DNA from: Verrucomicrobiota bacterium
Lineage (GTDB): Bacteria; Verrucomicrobiota; Verrucomicrobiia; CAIQCK01
Direction of reading: 5' to 3'
Assembly (NCBI GenBank): GCA_016235595.1
Contig: JACRJX010000008.1
Location: forward strand, 355,092 to 419,091
DNA length: 64,000 nt
In this document: positions 53,998 through 62,180 of the stretch, in pieces
Layout of the letters: the number at the start of each line of letters is the position of its first letter
How positions within the stretch are numbered: the first letter of the stretch is position 1
Notes under the pieces: generated by a model
Databases searched by the model: none
What the model saw: the letters and a program-made list of their open reading frames with translations, nothing else
Told to the model about the DNA's origin: nothing
Program-made: the position numbers and the translations under genes

Positions 53998-56645
53998 AGA
54001 CGCTCTCACCTAAGAATTACCAGAATGCGCTCCTAGCGAGCGTGGAGAAGTATTTCCGTGCCTGTCGGGAGTGGAACGATGCGAAGAAGGCTTTTCACAG
54101 CACGATGCTGGAGTTGTGGGGCGAGCCGGGCAGCTACAAACCCATCGCAGGCTTCGAAGAAGGGATGCCGTATTTCTGCCTGCGTGTGCCGACCGGCGGT
54201 GGCAAAACACGACTGGGGGCGCGCTGCGTGCCGCTCGTAAACCGCTTTTTGCTGCAATGCGAGCATAGCGTCATTCTCTGGCTGGTGCCAAGCAACGCCA
54301 TCCGAGAGCAAACGCTGAAAGCCTTCTGTAATCTCGATCACCCCTACCGCGCCGATCTTGCCGAAGCGGGTGCGATTACAGTGGTGGACTTGGAAGAAGC
54401 GCGTGGGCTAACACGGGCGACGCTGGACACTTCGACAGTGGTGATTGTCGCTACGCGGCAGGCGTTCTCGCAGCAGGAGATGGACAATCTGAAGGTGTAC
54501 GAAAGCAGCGGGAGTTTGCAGCATCACTTCAGCGATGTGACGCCAGAGCAGCGGGAGAAACTACTCAAGGGGCCGGAGAACACGGTGCCATATTCGTTCG
54601 CGAACGTGCTGCGGATGCGGCGGCCATTCGTCGTCGTGGACGAAGCACACAATGCGCGGACGGAACTTCAATTCGAGACACTGGCCCGGTTTCGTCCGTC
54701 GGGCATTCTGGAACTGACGGCGACGCCGGACATGGAGAAAACGCCGAGCAACGTGCTGCACAGCGTTTCGGCGGCGGAGTTGAAGGCGGAAGCGATGATC
54801 AAGCTGCCAATCGTGCTTGAGACGGAGCCGGATTGGCAGAAGGTGCTGGCCTACGCGATAGACAAACGCAACCAGCTTCAAATCCTCGCCGACCGCGAGC
54901 AAATGACGGGGGCGGCGTATCTGCGCCCGCTGGTCTTGATCCAAGCGCAACCACGCAGCCAGAGGCAGGAGACGCTGCACGCGGAGAAGCTGAAGGAAGA
55001 ATTGATCAAGAACCATAATGTGCCGGAGCAGGAAATCGCCATTGCCACAGGCGATGACCGAGGCATCGAGGGCAAGGACCTCTTCGCGAAGGATTGCCCC
55101 ATCAAATACGTCATCACCCAACAGGCATTGGTTGAAGGCTGGGATTGTTCTTTTGCCTACGTGCTGGCGAGCGTCGCGGAACTGCGAAGCGAAACGCGGG
55201 TGGAGCAAATCCTTGGCCGTATCCTGCGCCAGCCGGAAGCCAAGAAACGGGTTGCTGAGGAATTGAACCGCTCGTATGCCTTCGTCGCGTCGCGGGATTT
55301 CGGCGCGACGGCAAATGCGTTGCGCGACCGACTGGTGGAAGGCGCGGGCTTCGAGAAAGAGGATGCGTGGCAGTTCGTGGCAGCAGGGAAAACGGAGCAG
55401 GAGGCGCTCGGTTTGCCGCCCTCGCGCCGGGCACAGATACAACCGATTGTGATTCCGCTGCCGGAGAAGCCCGACCTGGCGAAACTCAACGCCGCGACTC
55501 GGCAGAAGCTGGAATGGAATGCAAAAAGCCAGACGCTGACGATCCTCAAGCCCCTCGCGCCGGAGGAAGGCGTTGCGATTACCAAGACAGTGGTGTGGGA
55601 AGGCTCGCAAAAGGCGCTGACTGAGGCGGCGCAAAAGAGCCGGACGGAAGCGGTAGAGATTTTCAAGACGCCGAGCGAGCGTGGCATCCTTTTCCGTGTG
55701 CCGCAACTGGCGGTGCTTGTGAACGGCGATCTGCAACTGTTCGACGACCCGGAGGTGCTCGACTATCCGTGGGACTTGCCGGTTTATTCGGCGGAGCCGA
55801 AGGACAACGAACTCAGCCAGCTTTTCGGCGCTGATCATGTTGCGGAGGCGGGCACGATAGATGTCGAGGAGCAGGGAAAGATCCGGGTTTCGTTCCTGCC
55901 GGAACTGGCGCGCGACATAGTGTTAAGTTACACGCCGGAGAACTGGACGGAAGCGAAACTGGCGGCGTGGTTCTGCCGCAATGTGCGGGAGATTTACATC
56001 ACGCAACAGAGCTTGATGGTCTTCGTCAGCACGTTTCTTTCCTCGTTGCTTGCGAAGCCGAAATTCGACCTTGCTCGCGCGAACCGGCAGAAGTTCCTGT
56101 TGCGGGACATTCTCGAAGCAAAAATTCGCGACTTGCGCAGAGAGGCGGCGGCGAAAGCTTATCAGCAGTTCCTCTTCACCGATGGAGTCTCCGAGCGGGT
56201 GAAGGTCGGCAGCGGCTTCGATTTCGAGTTTCATCCCGACGGCTATGCGCCGAGTCAGGACTATGCGCGGGCGCGGGAATTCGAGAAGCATTACTACCCG
56301 CGCGTTGGTGCTTTCGATAGCGGCGAAGAAGAGGCGTGCGCGTGGGAACTTGAACGCCTGGCACGGACAGGGCAAATCGAGTATTGGGTGCGCAACCTCG
56401 TGCGCAAACCGACCTGTTCCTTCTATCTCCCGACGGCGACCGACCGTTTCTATCCTGATTTCGTCTGCCGCTTGCCCGGTGGGAAGACTCTCGTTGTGGA
56501 ATACAAGGGCGCGGATCGCTGGGATGCCGCCGGGCCGAATCGGAAGATTGGCGAACTGTGGGAGGAACTGAGCGGCGGGAAGTGCTTGTTCGTGATGGTG
56601 AAGGAGAAGCGTTGGGATTTGATCAAGCAGAAGCTGGAAGCTTGA
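53994..56645 (+). CDS. Type III-like restriction helicase/nuclease (Res)
   Basis: 883 residues. A superfamily 2 helicase core: Walker A PTGGGKT (about 66-72), VVDEAHN (about 214-220; DEAH box), LTATP (about 241-245) and EQILGRILRQPEAKKR (motif VI region). The C-terminus holds a PD-(D/E)xK nuclease: FYPDFVCRLPGGKTLVVEYKG, with Asp about 822, Glu about 836 and Lys about 838. It should translocate on unmethylated DNA and cut in complex with the Mod protein. The first 60 residues read as a helical lead-in. The gene ends 70 nt before a small convergent gene. All catalytic motifs look intact. Confidence 0.9.
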   Translation: MKTLSPKNYQNALLASVEKYFRACREWNDAKKAFHSTMLELWGEPGSYKPIAGFEEGMPYFCLRVPTGGGKTRLGARCVPLVNRFLLQCEHSVILWLVPSNAIREQTLKAFCNLDHPYRADLAEAGAITVVDLEEARGLTRATLDTSTVVIVATRQAFSQQEMDNLKVYESSGSLQHHFSDVTPEQREKLLKGPENTVPYSFANVLRMRRPFVVVDEAHNARTELQFETLARFRPSGILELTATPDMEKTPSNVLHSVSAAELKAEAMIKLPIVLETEPDWQKVLAYAIDKRNQLQILADREQMTGAAYLRPLVLIQAQPRSQRQETLHAEKLKEELIKNHNVPEQEIAIATGDDRGIEGKDLFAKDCPIKYVITQQALVEGWDCSFAYVLASVAELRSETRVEQILGRILRQPEAKKRVAEELNRSYAFVASRDFGATANALRDRLVEGAGFEKEDAWQFVAAGKTEQEALGLPPSRRAQIQPIVIPLPEKPDLAKLNAATRQKLEWNAKSQTLTILKPLAPEEGVAITKTVVWEGSQKALTEAAQKSRTEAVEIFKTPSERGILFRVPQLAVLVNGDLQLFDDPEVLDYPWDLPVYSAEPKDNELSQLFGADHVAEAGTIDVEEQGKIRVSFLPELARDIVLSYTPENWTEAKLAAWFCRNVREIYITQQSLMVFVSTFLSSLLAKPKFDLARANRQKFLLRDILEAKIRDLRREAAAKAYQQFLFTDGVSERVKVGSGFDFEFHPDGYAPSQDYARAREFEKHYYPRVGAFDSGEEEACAWELERLARTGQIEYWVRNLVRKPTCSFYLPTATDRFYPDFVCRLPGGKTLVVEYKGADRWDAAGPNRKIGELWEELSGGKCLFVMVKEKRWDLIKQKLEA

Positions 56646-56715
56646 GTAGCTAAATAAACGGTTTCAGCACAGACGTGTGAACACGCAGATTCTTTCTCGC
56701 AGGCTCATTTAGGAA

Positions 56716-56988
56716 TTACGACGGCTTCTTCTCAACTGCGTGTCCGTGTCGTGTGCCGTAACCTGTCTCAGGCAATTTGGTTTCAGGGTTGAAGTCGCAG
56801 AGGTAGGCTTCCACTTGTTGCCACGAATGGCAAACGAACGTCGTCAGGTGAGCTTTGTCTGCGTCCTCAATGTTGCTGCGGAAGCTGTCGATGAAAAACT
56901 CATCGTTTTCCAGTCGGACGTGGAAATCAACGTCCCCTCTGTATGCATCCCATTCGGCCAGTGAAAGCTTTTTCAGGGAAACAGTCAT
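56716..56988 (-). CDS. Small protein of unknown function
   Basis: 90 residues. The composition is protein-like and acidic, with mixed hydrophobic patterning (LAEWDAYRGDVDFHVRLEN, AHLTTFVCHSWQQVEAYLCDF) rather than the Arg/Ser-rich look of antisense frames. No family is recognised. A short AAGG lies upstream of the ATG at 56988. It converges with the Res gene. It could be a small companion of the type III-like system, or an unrelated gene; nothing in the sequence decides this. Confidence 0.5.
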   Translation of the reverse strand: MTVSLKKLSLAEWDAYRGDVDFHVRLENDEFFIDSFRSNIEDADKAHLTTFVCHSWQQVEAYLCDFNPETKLPETGYGTRHGHAVEKKPS

Positions 56989-57246
56989 TTTGGACCTTGC
57001 TTAGTGTTTGATCGCTCGATTCAGAGTTTCATTCAAGCCGAAAACAATCGTCAATCCCATGCCGTTCTTTAGTGGGCCACGCTGTCGACTTCTTCCAGAT
57101 AGCCGGGACAGTGCACGTCCCAAGAGCCCGTGCACAGTCTTGAGCAGGCTGCCGGGTTTGGCGCCGCAGCGACCATGCAGGAGTGCTGGACGCGGGCACG
57201 GACAGAGGCAAGCGGACAGCAGGACGCGTTAAAAGCGTTTCCCCAC

Positions 57247-57274
57247 TTGACGTTTCGGGGGAGGCGCGTAAGCT
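57247..57274 (+). promoter_or_regulatory. Promoter of the tRNA-Ser gene
   Basis: TTGACG (57247-57252) and TAAGCT (57269-57274) are separated by 16 nt. Transcription would start near 57281, about 15 nt before the tRNA 5' end. The position and quality fit a stable-RNA promoter that has survived although the gene is broken. Confidence 0.5.
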
Positions 57275-57295
57275 GCCGCGCAGGTTTGGCCGAGC

Positions 57296-57334
57296 GGAGA
57301 GGTGCCTGAGTGGCCGAAAGGGGCGGTTTGCTAA
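57296..57334 (+). pseudogene. tRNA-Ser(GCU) 5' half, interrupted in the anticodon loop
   Basis: The stretch GGAGAGGTGCCTGAGTGGC and the following bases read as the acceptor 5' strand (GGAGAGG), a D-arm (GCC/GGC with loop) and the 5' anticodon stem (GCGGT) of a bacterial tRNA-Ser, then the loop TTGCTAA with anticodon GCT. The expected 3' stem ACCGC should come next, but the sequence is GTCAT and no variable arm, T-arm or acceptor 3' strand follows within the next 700 nt. So only the 5' half is present. tRNA anticodon loops are established integration sites, and genes after this point are accessory, so this is a likely island edge. Confidence 0.7.
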
Positions 57335-57712
57335 GTCATTCCAATACAAGTAGTTACAAATGGCGCCAAGCACCGCCATGTATCTTAGAGTAAGGACCGC
57401 AGAAGCTTACGTCGCCATTCGCGTATTGCCCAGTAGTGCCAGATATCGCCAAAGTTTTTCGCAGGGTTACTACTTTGGGTTACTACTTTTTAGGCGGTGA
57501 AAATACCACACACACGAGTGGTAGTAGCGTTTCTTTCACTCGTCGTGCGCCATCGTTGCTTCTGCAACACTAAGAGGTCGGAGATTGCGGCGGCAGCAGA
57601 TAAAAACAAGCGTGAAAACGGCTTTGAACTTTGTGCCAAGCTGGACTGGATGTTTTCCACGATGTCCTTTGGGGCTTGGCTCCGCTGTCGCGACTTGTGG
57701 AATTGGCGCCTT

Positions 57713-58855
57713 CTAGGCGCTTGCTGTTGTCGGCGCACTTGCCAGATCCAATAGCGGTTGAAAATAATCGTTCTTGAACGGGTCTAGACGATCCGCATGG
57801 CGGTAGGCCCATTCGAACCATTTCGCCTCCCGGCTTCCAGGTGTCAAATGTCCGGCCCGTTCTGTCACGACTTGTTCGCCCGCTTTTAGAAACGCGCGAA
57901 TCTGAGTGCTCCTAGCCCAAGAAGCGGCTTGATCTTCGAGGCCTTTCCGACACGCCGCCTCTTCTTGTCGAAGCCTTTCTTCTTCCTGACGACGACGCTC
58001 TTCTTCTCGTCGCTGGCGCTCCTCCTCTTCCCATCTCAATCGCTGCTGACGTTTGGCTTCGGCGCTGGCCATGATGCCGATGACGATTTCATTGAGACAA
58101 TCCTCCAAGCAGTAGCGTTTGCCGTCTCTCCATGTTTTCCGACCTCCTTCAGGCTGGTATTCGACAATCCGAAAACACAGGCGGCTTCTACGCCGGTGAA
58201 ACCAGTGCTCTTCGGCCGGCTGTTCGATACTATCCGCTAACTCACGAAGCTCGATGCAGACTTTTTCTTTACCCACAATCACGCGTGTTTCTTGGCCCTG
58301 GCGAGCGTTCAGTTCGATAGCGAGTCCTCGTTGTTCCAGAGCTTTCAGAAGCGTGTCCATTATCCGCAATGCCCGTGGAAGACTCGCACTGGATGTCCAC
58401 AGGTTCAGACGAGGTTGATTGGGTGGTGACCACATGACATCAGAGGAACGAAGTTTGTCAGATTCAAAAACGGCCTTGCTCTGACAAATCAGGTGATGAG
58501 GATTTCGCAGGCTGCCGGGAACTTGTATCCGGTTTTCTGGCCGAGACTCAGTCTCGATGAGCAAGCGCATCTCTGGAGTCAGCAAGGTCGGAGAAAGTCT
58601 TGTTGAGATGGGGCGGATGAAGGCTTCATTTCGTTTGCTTTTGCCCGCCTCCGGTAAGGGCGGCTGTGAGACTTTCATCCCCACCTGGATTCGCCGCCAA
58701 TGACCACGGCCTGGCCGCGGCACATTCAATTTTCTGCAGATCTTTGCCAGTGCGACGCTCGAAATCTCATACTTCTTCGCCAGCTGCGTCATCGGCGTCG
58801 TCCATACCTGTTGATAAAGTTCTTCACGTGTCACTTTTATAATCGTTTCGCTCAT
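57713..58855 (-). CDS. Helix-turn-helix/coiled-coil protein of unknown function
   Basis: 380 residues. The N-terminus (about 5-60) has a helix-turn-helix pattern: VTREELYQQVWTTPMTQLAKKYEISSVALAKICRKLNVP-type helices with an ISSVALAK turn, then PRPGRGHWRR. The region about 265-315 is an extended charged coiled coil (RQQRLRWEEEERQRREEERR repeated). The C-terminal 80 residues end SREAKWFEWAYRHADRLDPF. It has an AGGAG ribosome-binding site before the ATG at 58855; a longer open frame upstream is not credible. Proteins of this layout occur near defence and mobile genes but have no established function. It diverges from the hsdM operon across 260 nt. Confidence 0.65.
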   Translation of the reverse strand: MSETIIKVTREELYQQVWTTPMTQLAKKYEISSVALAKICRKLNVPRPGRGHWRRIQVGMKVSQPPLPEAGKSKRNEAFIRPISTRLSPTLLTPEMRLLIETESRPENRIQVPGSLRNPHHLICQSKAVFESDKLRSSDVMWSPPNQPRLNLWTSSASLPRALRIMDTLLKALEQRGLAIELNARQGQETRVIVGKEKVCIELRELADSIEQPAEEHWFHRRRSRLCFRIVEYQPEGGRKTWRDGKRYCLEDCLNEIVIGIMASAEAKRQQRLRWEEEERQRREEERRRQEEERLRQEEAACRKGLEDQAASWARSTQIRAFLKAGEQVVTERAGHLTPGSREAKWFEWAYRHADRLDPFKNDYFQPLLDLASAPTTASA

Positions 58856-59067
58856 GCAGCCGCTCCTTGTTGGTTCTTCTTTGGGAAATATCTTGCACGA
58901 TGGCAATCTCGATCTGCTCACGATTCGAGACCGCAAGCCTTGCGCCAACCCACCCGCTACTGCGCCTCGGATGTTTTGTGAATTGCGGAAGACAACTGCG
59001 GCTGCCATTATCCCGCCGCTAGACAAGGTAATCGAATGGGTGCAAGAACTCACATGACTTCAGACAA

Positions 59068-59107
59068 CGGAAAGACTTCCGCCTCCGGATTTGAATCCAG
59101 CCTCCGG
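59068..59107. promoter_or_regulatory. Cluster of short palindromes and direct repeats upstream of hsdM
   Basis: Immediately upstream of the first hsdM start (59116): CGGAA-AGAC-TTCCG (59068-59081) and GGATT-TG-AATCC (59087-59098) are palindromes, and GCCTCCGG occurs at 59081-59088 and 59100-59107, a 19-nt period. Such clustering suggests protein binding or RNA structure at the translation start. No controller-protein gene is identified with certainty, although the helix-turn-helix protein is encoded divergently. Confidence 0.35.
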
Positions 59108-59115
59108 GTCGCCGT

Positions 59116-60615
59116 ATGACTGCCTCGGCCGTCACTCTTAGTCAGCTCGAATCCCACCTCTGGGAGGCAGCTAATATCTTGCGCGGGCCGGTTGATGCAG
59201 CGGATTTCAAGACCTACGTTTTCCCGCTTCTGTTCTTCAAACGCATCTCGGATGTGCATGATGAGGAGTATCAGGCCGCGCTCGCGGAATCTGGTGGTGA
59301 CGAAGAATACGCCCAGTTCCCACAAAACTACCGCTTTCAGATCCCGAAGAACTGCCATTGGGAGGACGTGCGAAAGGTGGCAACCAATGTCGGTCAGGCG
59401 CTGCAAAAGGCGATGCGCGGCATTGAGAAAGCCAACCCGGAAACGCTTTACGGCATCTTCGGTGATGCGGCGTGGACCAATAAGGATCGGCTCCCTGACT
59501 CGCTGCTCCGTGATCTCATCGAGCATTTCTCTCGTATCCATCTCGGCAATCAAGCCGCGCAGGCAGACATTCTCGGTCAGTCTTACGAATACCTGATCAA
59601 GAAGTTCGCCGACGCCACCAACAAGAAGGCGGGCGAGTTTTACACGCCACGCTCGGTGGTGCGACTGATGGTGAACATCCTCGACCCAAAGGAAGGTGAG
59701 TCCATCTACGATCCAGCGTGCGGCACGGGAGGCATGTTGCTGGAAGCCATCCATCACGTAAAAGAAAACCACGGCGATGACCGCACGCTCTGGGGCAAGT
59801 TGTTCGGACAAGAGAAGAATCTCACCACGTCTGCCATTGCCCGGATGAACCTCTTCCTACACGGAGCATCGGATTTCCAAATTGTGCGTGGTGACACGTT
59901 GCGCAATCCGGCGTTTTTCTCCGGCGATAATCTTGCCACATTCGATTGCGTCATCGCCAATCCGCCATTCTCGTTGGAGAAGTGGGGTGACGAAGTTTGG
60001 GCCAGCGATCCGTTCGGTCGGAACTTTGCCGGAATGCCACCAGGCAAAAGCGGCGATTACGCTTGGGTGCAGCACATGATCAAAAGCATGGCACCGAAAA
60101 CCGGGCGTATGGCGGTGGTGCTGCCGCACGGCGCGCTCTTTCGCATGGGCAAAGAAGGCGAGATTCGGAAGAAGATTCTCGGCATGGACCTTCTCGAAGC
60201 TGTCATCGGCCTTGGTCCGAACCTTTTCTACGGCACTGGCCTTGCCGCCTGCGTTCTCGTCTTCCGCCAGCGCAAGACGAAGGACCGGAAGAACAAAGTG
60301 CTCATCTTGGACGCCTCGAAAGAGTTCAAGACCGGCCGTGCCCAGAACGAATTGTTACCAGAGCATGTCGAGCACATCCACCAGTGGTATCGCAATTACA
60401 GGAACGTGGAAAGTATCGCTCGCGTGGTGACGCTCGATGAGATTGCCGCCAACGACCACAACCTCAACATCCCGCGCTACGTCGAGCCGAACATCAAGCA
60501 GGAAATGCTTACGGTGGATAAGGCGATGAAGCGGCTTCAGCAAAGCGCAACGGCCGCGTTCGCCGCTGAAGAGAAGCTCGTTGGCATGCTTAAGCGGGAG
60601 GGCCTGCTCAAATGA
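59116..60615 (+). CDS. hsdM: Type I restriction-modification methyltransferase subunit HsdM (first copy)
   Basis: 499 residues. N-terminal helical domain (about 8-150; LESHLWEAANILRG, FKTYVFPLLFFKRISD), then the gamma-class N6-adenine methylase core: ESIYDPACGTGGMLLEA (about 195-211, S-adenosylmethionine binding) and FDCVIANPPFSLEKW (about 276-290, catalytic NPPF). The C-terminus (about 440-499) ends in a helical section that contacts HsdS in other systems. The last 4 nt overlap the second hsdM. No hsdS or hsdR lies in this window; the operon continues past the right edge. Confidence 0.94.
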   Translation: MTASAVTLSQLESHLWEAANILRGPVDAADFKTYVFPLLFFKRISDVHDEEYQAALAESGGDEEYAQFPQNYRFQIPKNCHWEDVRKVATNVGQALQKAMRGIEKANPETLYGIFGDAAWTNKDRLPDSLLRDLIEHFSRIHLGNQAAQADILGQSYEYLIKKFADATNKKAGEFYTPRSVVRLMVNILDPKEGESIYDPACGTGGMLLEAIHHVKENHGDDRTLWGKLFGQEKNLTTSAIARMNLFLHGASDFQIVRGDTLRNPAFFSGDNLATFDCVIANPPFSLEKWGDEVWASDPFGRNFAGMPPGKSGDYAWVQHMIKSMAPKTGRMAVVLPHGALFRMGKEGEIRKKILGMDLLEAVIGLGPNLFYGTGLAACVLVFRQRKTKDRKNKVLILDASKEFKTGRAQNELLPEHVEHIHQWYRNYRNVESIARVVTLDEIAANDHNLNIPRYVEPNIKQEMLTVDKAMKRLQQSATAAFAAEEKLVGMLKREGLLK

Positions 60616-62114
60616 GCCTGCGTATCTCCCAACAGCAGCTTGAGTCCTACCTTTGGGGCGCAGCCACGCTCTTGCGGGGAACGATTGATGCCGGCGATTA
60701 CAAGCAGTTCATTTTCCCGCTGCTGTTTTACAAGCGCCTGTGCGACGTCTTCGACGAGGAGACGCAAACGGCGTTGAAAGAGTCCGGTGGCGATACGGCG
60801 TTCGCTGCCTACCCGGAGAATCATCGTTTCCAAGTTCCGCTGGCTGCCCACTGGCGCGAGGTGCGAAAAGCGGCGAAGAACGTCGGCGCGGCACTTCAGT
60901 CTGCCATGCGAGATATAGAAACAGCTAATCCCGACAAACTTTACGGCATCTTTGGCGACGCCCAGTGGACCAACAAGGACCGGCTTTCCGACTCCATGCT
61001 GCGCGACTTGGTCGAGCATTTCTCGTCGCTCGAACTCACCGTCGCCAACCTGCCCGAAGACGAGCTGGGTAACGGCTACGAATACCTCATCAAAAAGTTT
61101 GCCGACGATTCCGGCCACACCGCAGCCGAGTTCTATACCAACCGCACCGTCGTCCATCTCATGACCGAGATGCTGGAGCCGCAGCCGGGCGAATCCATCT
61201 ACGATCCCACCTGCGGATCGGGCGGCATGTTGCTCTCATGCATCACCCATCTGCGCCGGCAGGGCAAGGAATGGCGCAACGTCCGCCTCTATGGTCAGGA
61301 GCGGAACCTCATGACCTCCTCCATTGCCCGGATGAATTGCTTCCTCCACGGCATCGAGGATTTCCGCATCGAACGCGGAGACACACTTAGCGAACCGAAG
61401 TTTGTCGAAAGTGACCGTCTTCAACGTTTCGACGTGGTGCTGGCCAACCCGCCCTATTCCATCAAGCAATGGGATCGCGACGCCTTCGCCGCTGACCCGT
61501 GGGGACGAAACCTCTATGGCACGCCGCCGCAGGGCCGGGCCGACTACGCCTTTTGGCAGCATATCCAGTGCAGCCTCGCGCCCAAGACCGGCCGCTGCGC
61601 CATCCTTTTTCCGCACGGCGTCCTATTCCGGCAAGAGGAAGCGGAGATGCGGCGCAAGCTCATTGAAGCCGATGCCATCGAATGCGTTCTCGGCCTCGGG
61701 CCGAACCTCTTCTATAACTCACCGATGGAAGCCTGTGTCGTCATCTGCCGCACGGCCAAGCCGAAGGCGCGCAAAGGACGCATCCTCTTGATCAACGCTG
61801 TCAATGAAGTCACTCGCGAACGCGCCCAGAGTTTCCTCACCGACGACCACATCGAGCGCATCGTCAAAGCCTACGAAAAGTTCAAGGACGAACCCGGCTT
61901 CACTCGCGTTGCGACGCTGGAAGAAATCCGAGCCAAGGACGGGAACTTGAGTATTCCGCTCTATGTCGCGTCGGTGGCAACGAACGGTGGAACTAATGCA
62001 AACACGGCGGAGGCAGACAAACCGGATCTGCCCGCTGCGCTCAACGGTTGGCTGGAAAGTTCTGCTCGGATTCGCAAGTCGTTGGAGACTTTGCTCAAGA
62101 CATCCAATGGTTGA
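60612..62114 (+). CDS. hsdM: Type I restriction-modification methyltransferase subunit HsdM (second copy)
   Basis: 500 residues, paralogous to the preceding gene along its whole length by eye (LESYLWGAATLLRG, YKQFIFPLLFYKRLCDVF) but clearly diverged. The core motifs are ESIYDPTCGSGGMLLSC (about 194-210) and FDVVLANPPYSIKQW (about 273-287). The two M genes differ in their catalytic motif (NPPF against NPPY). Overlap of start and stop as ATGA shows one transcript. Two successive full-length HsdM subunits are unusual for a type I system, where one M gene normally forms a homodimer. Confidence 0.93.
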   Translation: MSLRISQQQLESYLWGAATLLRGTIDAGDYKQFIFPLLFYKRLCDVFDEETQTALKESGGDTAFAAYPENHRFQVPLAAHWREVRKAAKNVGAALQSAMRDIETANPDKLYGIFGDAQWTNKDRLSDSMLRDLVEHFSSLELTVANLPEDELGNGYEYLIKKFADDSGHTAAEFYTNRTVVHLMTEMLEPQPGESIYDPTCGSGGMLLSCITHLRRQGKEWRNVRLYGQERNLMTSSIARMNCFLHGIEDFRIERGDTLSEPKFVESDRLQRFDVVLANPPYSIKQWDRDAFAADPWGRNLYGTPPQGRADYAFWQHIQCSLAPKTGRCAILFPHGVLFRQEEAEMRRKLIEADAIECVLGLGPNLFYNSPMEACVVICRTAKPKARKGRILLINAVNEVTRERAQSFLTDDHIERIVKAYEKFKDEPGFTRVATLEEIRAKDGNLSIPLYVASVATNGGTNANTAEADKPDLPAALNGWLESSARIRKSLETLLKTSNG

Positions 62115-62141
62115 CCGATCACCACTTGAAACGGAGCTTGT

Positions 62142-62177
62142 TTTTGTCAGAAATATAGGCATCTTTTTCTGACAAAA
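62142..62177. promoter_or_regulatory. 12-bp inverted repeat before the antitoxin gene (probable operator)
   Basis: Left arm TTTTGTCAGAAA (62142-62153) and right arm TTTCTGACAAAA (62166-62177) are perfect reverse complements, 12 nt apart, centre spacing 24 nt. The right arm ends 3 nt before the ATG at 62181, leaving no ribosome-binding site, and the spacer holds TATAGG, a possible -10. AbiEi-type antitoxins are known to repress their own promoter through inverted repeats, so this is the likely binding site. Alternatively it is an RNA hairpin, but the spacing of about two helical turns fits a dimeric protein. Confidence 0.65.
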
Positions 62178-62180
62178 GTT

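Larger units (their letters stand above)
56989..57712. other. Gene-poor region around the broken tRNA-Ser
   Basis: 724 nt. From 57247 it holds a tRNA promoter and 5' half of tRNA-Ser (57296-57334). After 57335 the base composition becomes more AT-rich. A 46-residue open frame (57360-57500, plus strand) has no recognised family. A 13-nt unit, GGGTTACTACTTT, is repeated in direct tandem at 57464-57476 and 57477-57489. From 57490 to 57712 only short conflicting open frames are present on both strands. Confidence 0.6.

Noticed and set aside
57464..57489. CRISPR-like repeat
   Set aside because: Only two 13-nt units in direct contact and no spacers; no cas genes in the window.
57490..57821. Several short frames on both strands
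   Set aside because: They conflict with each other and with the end of the HTH/coiled-coil gene; none has a domain or a good start.
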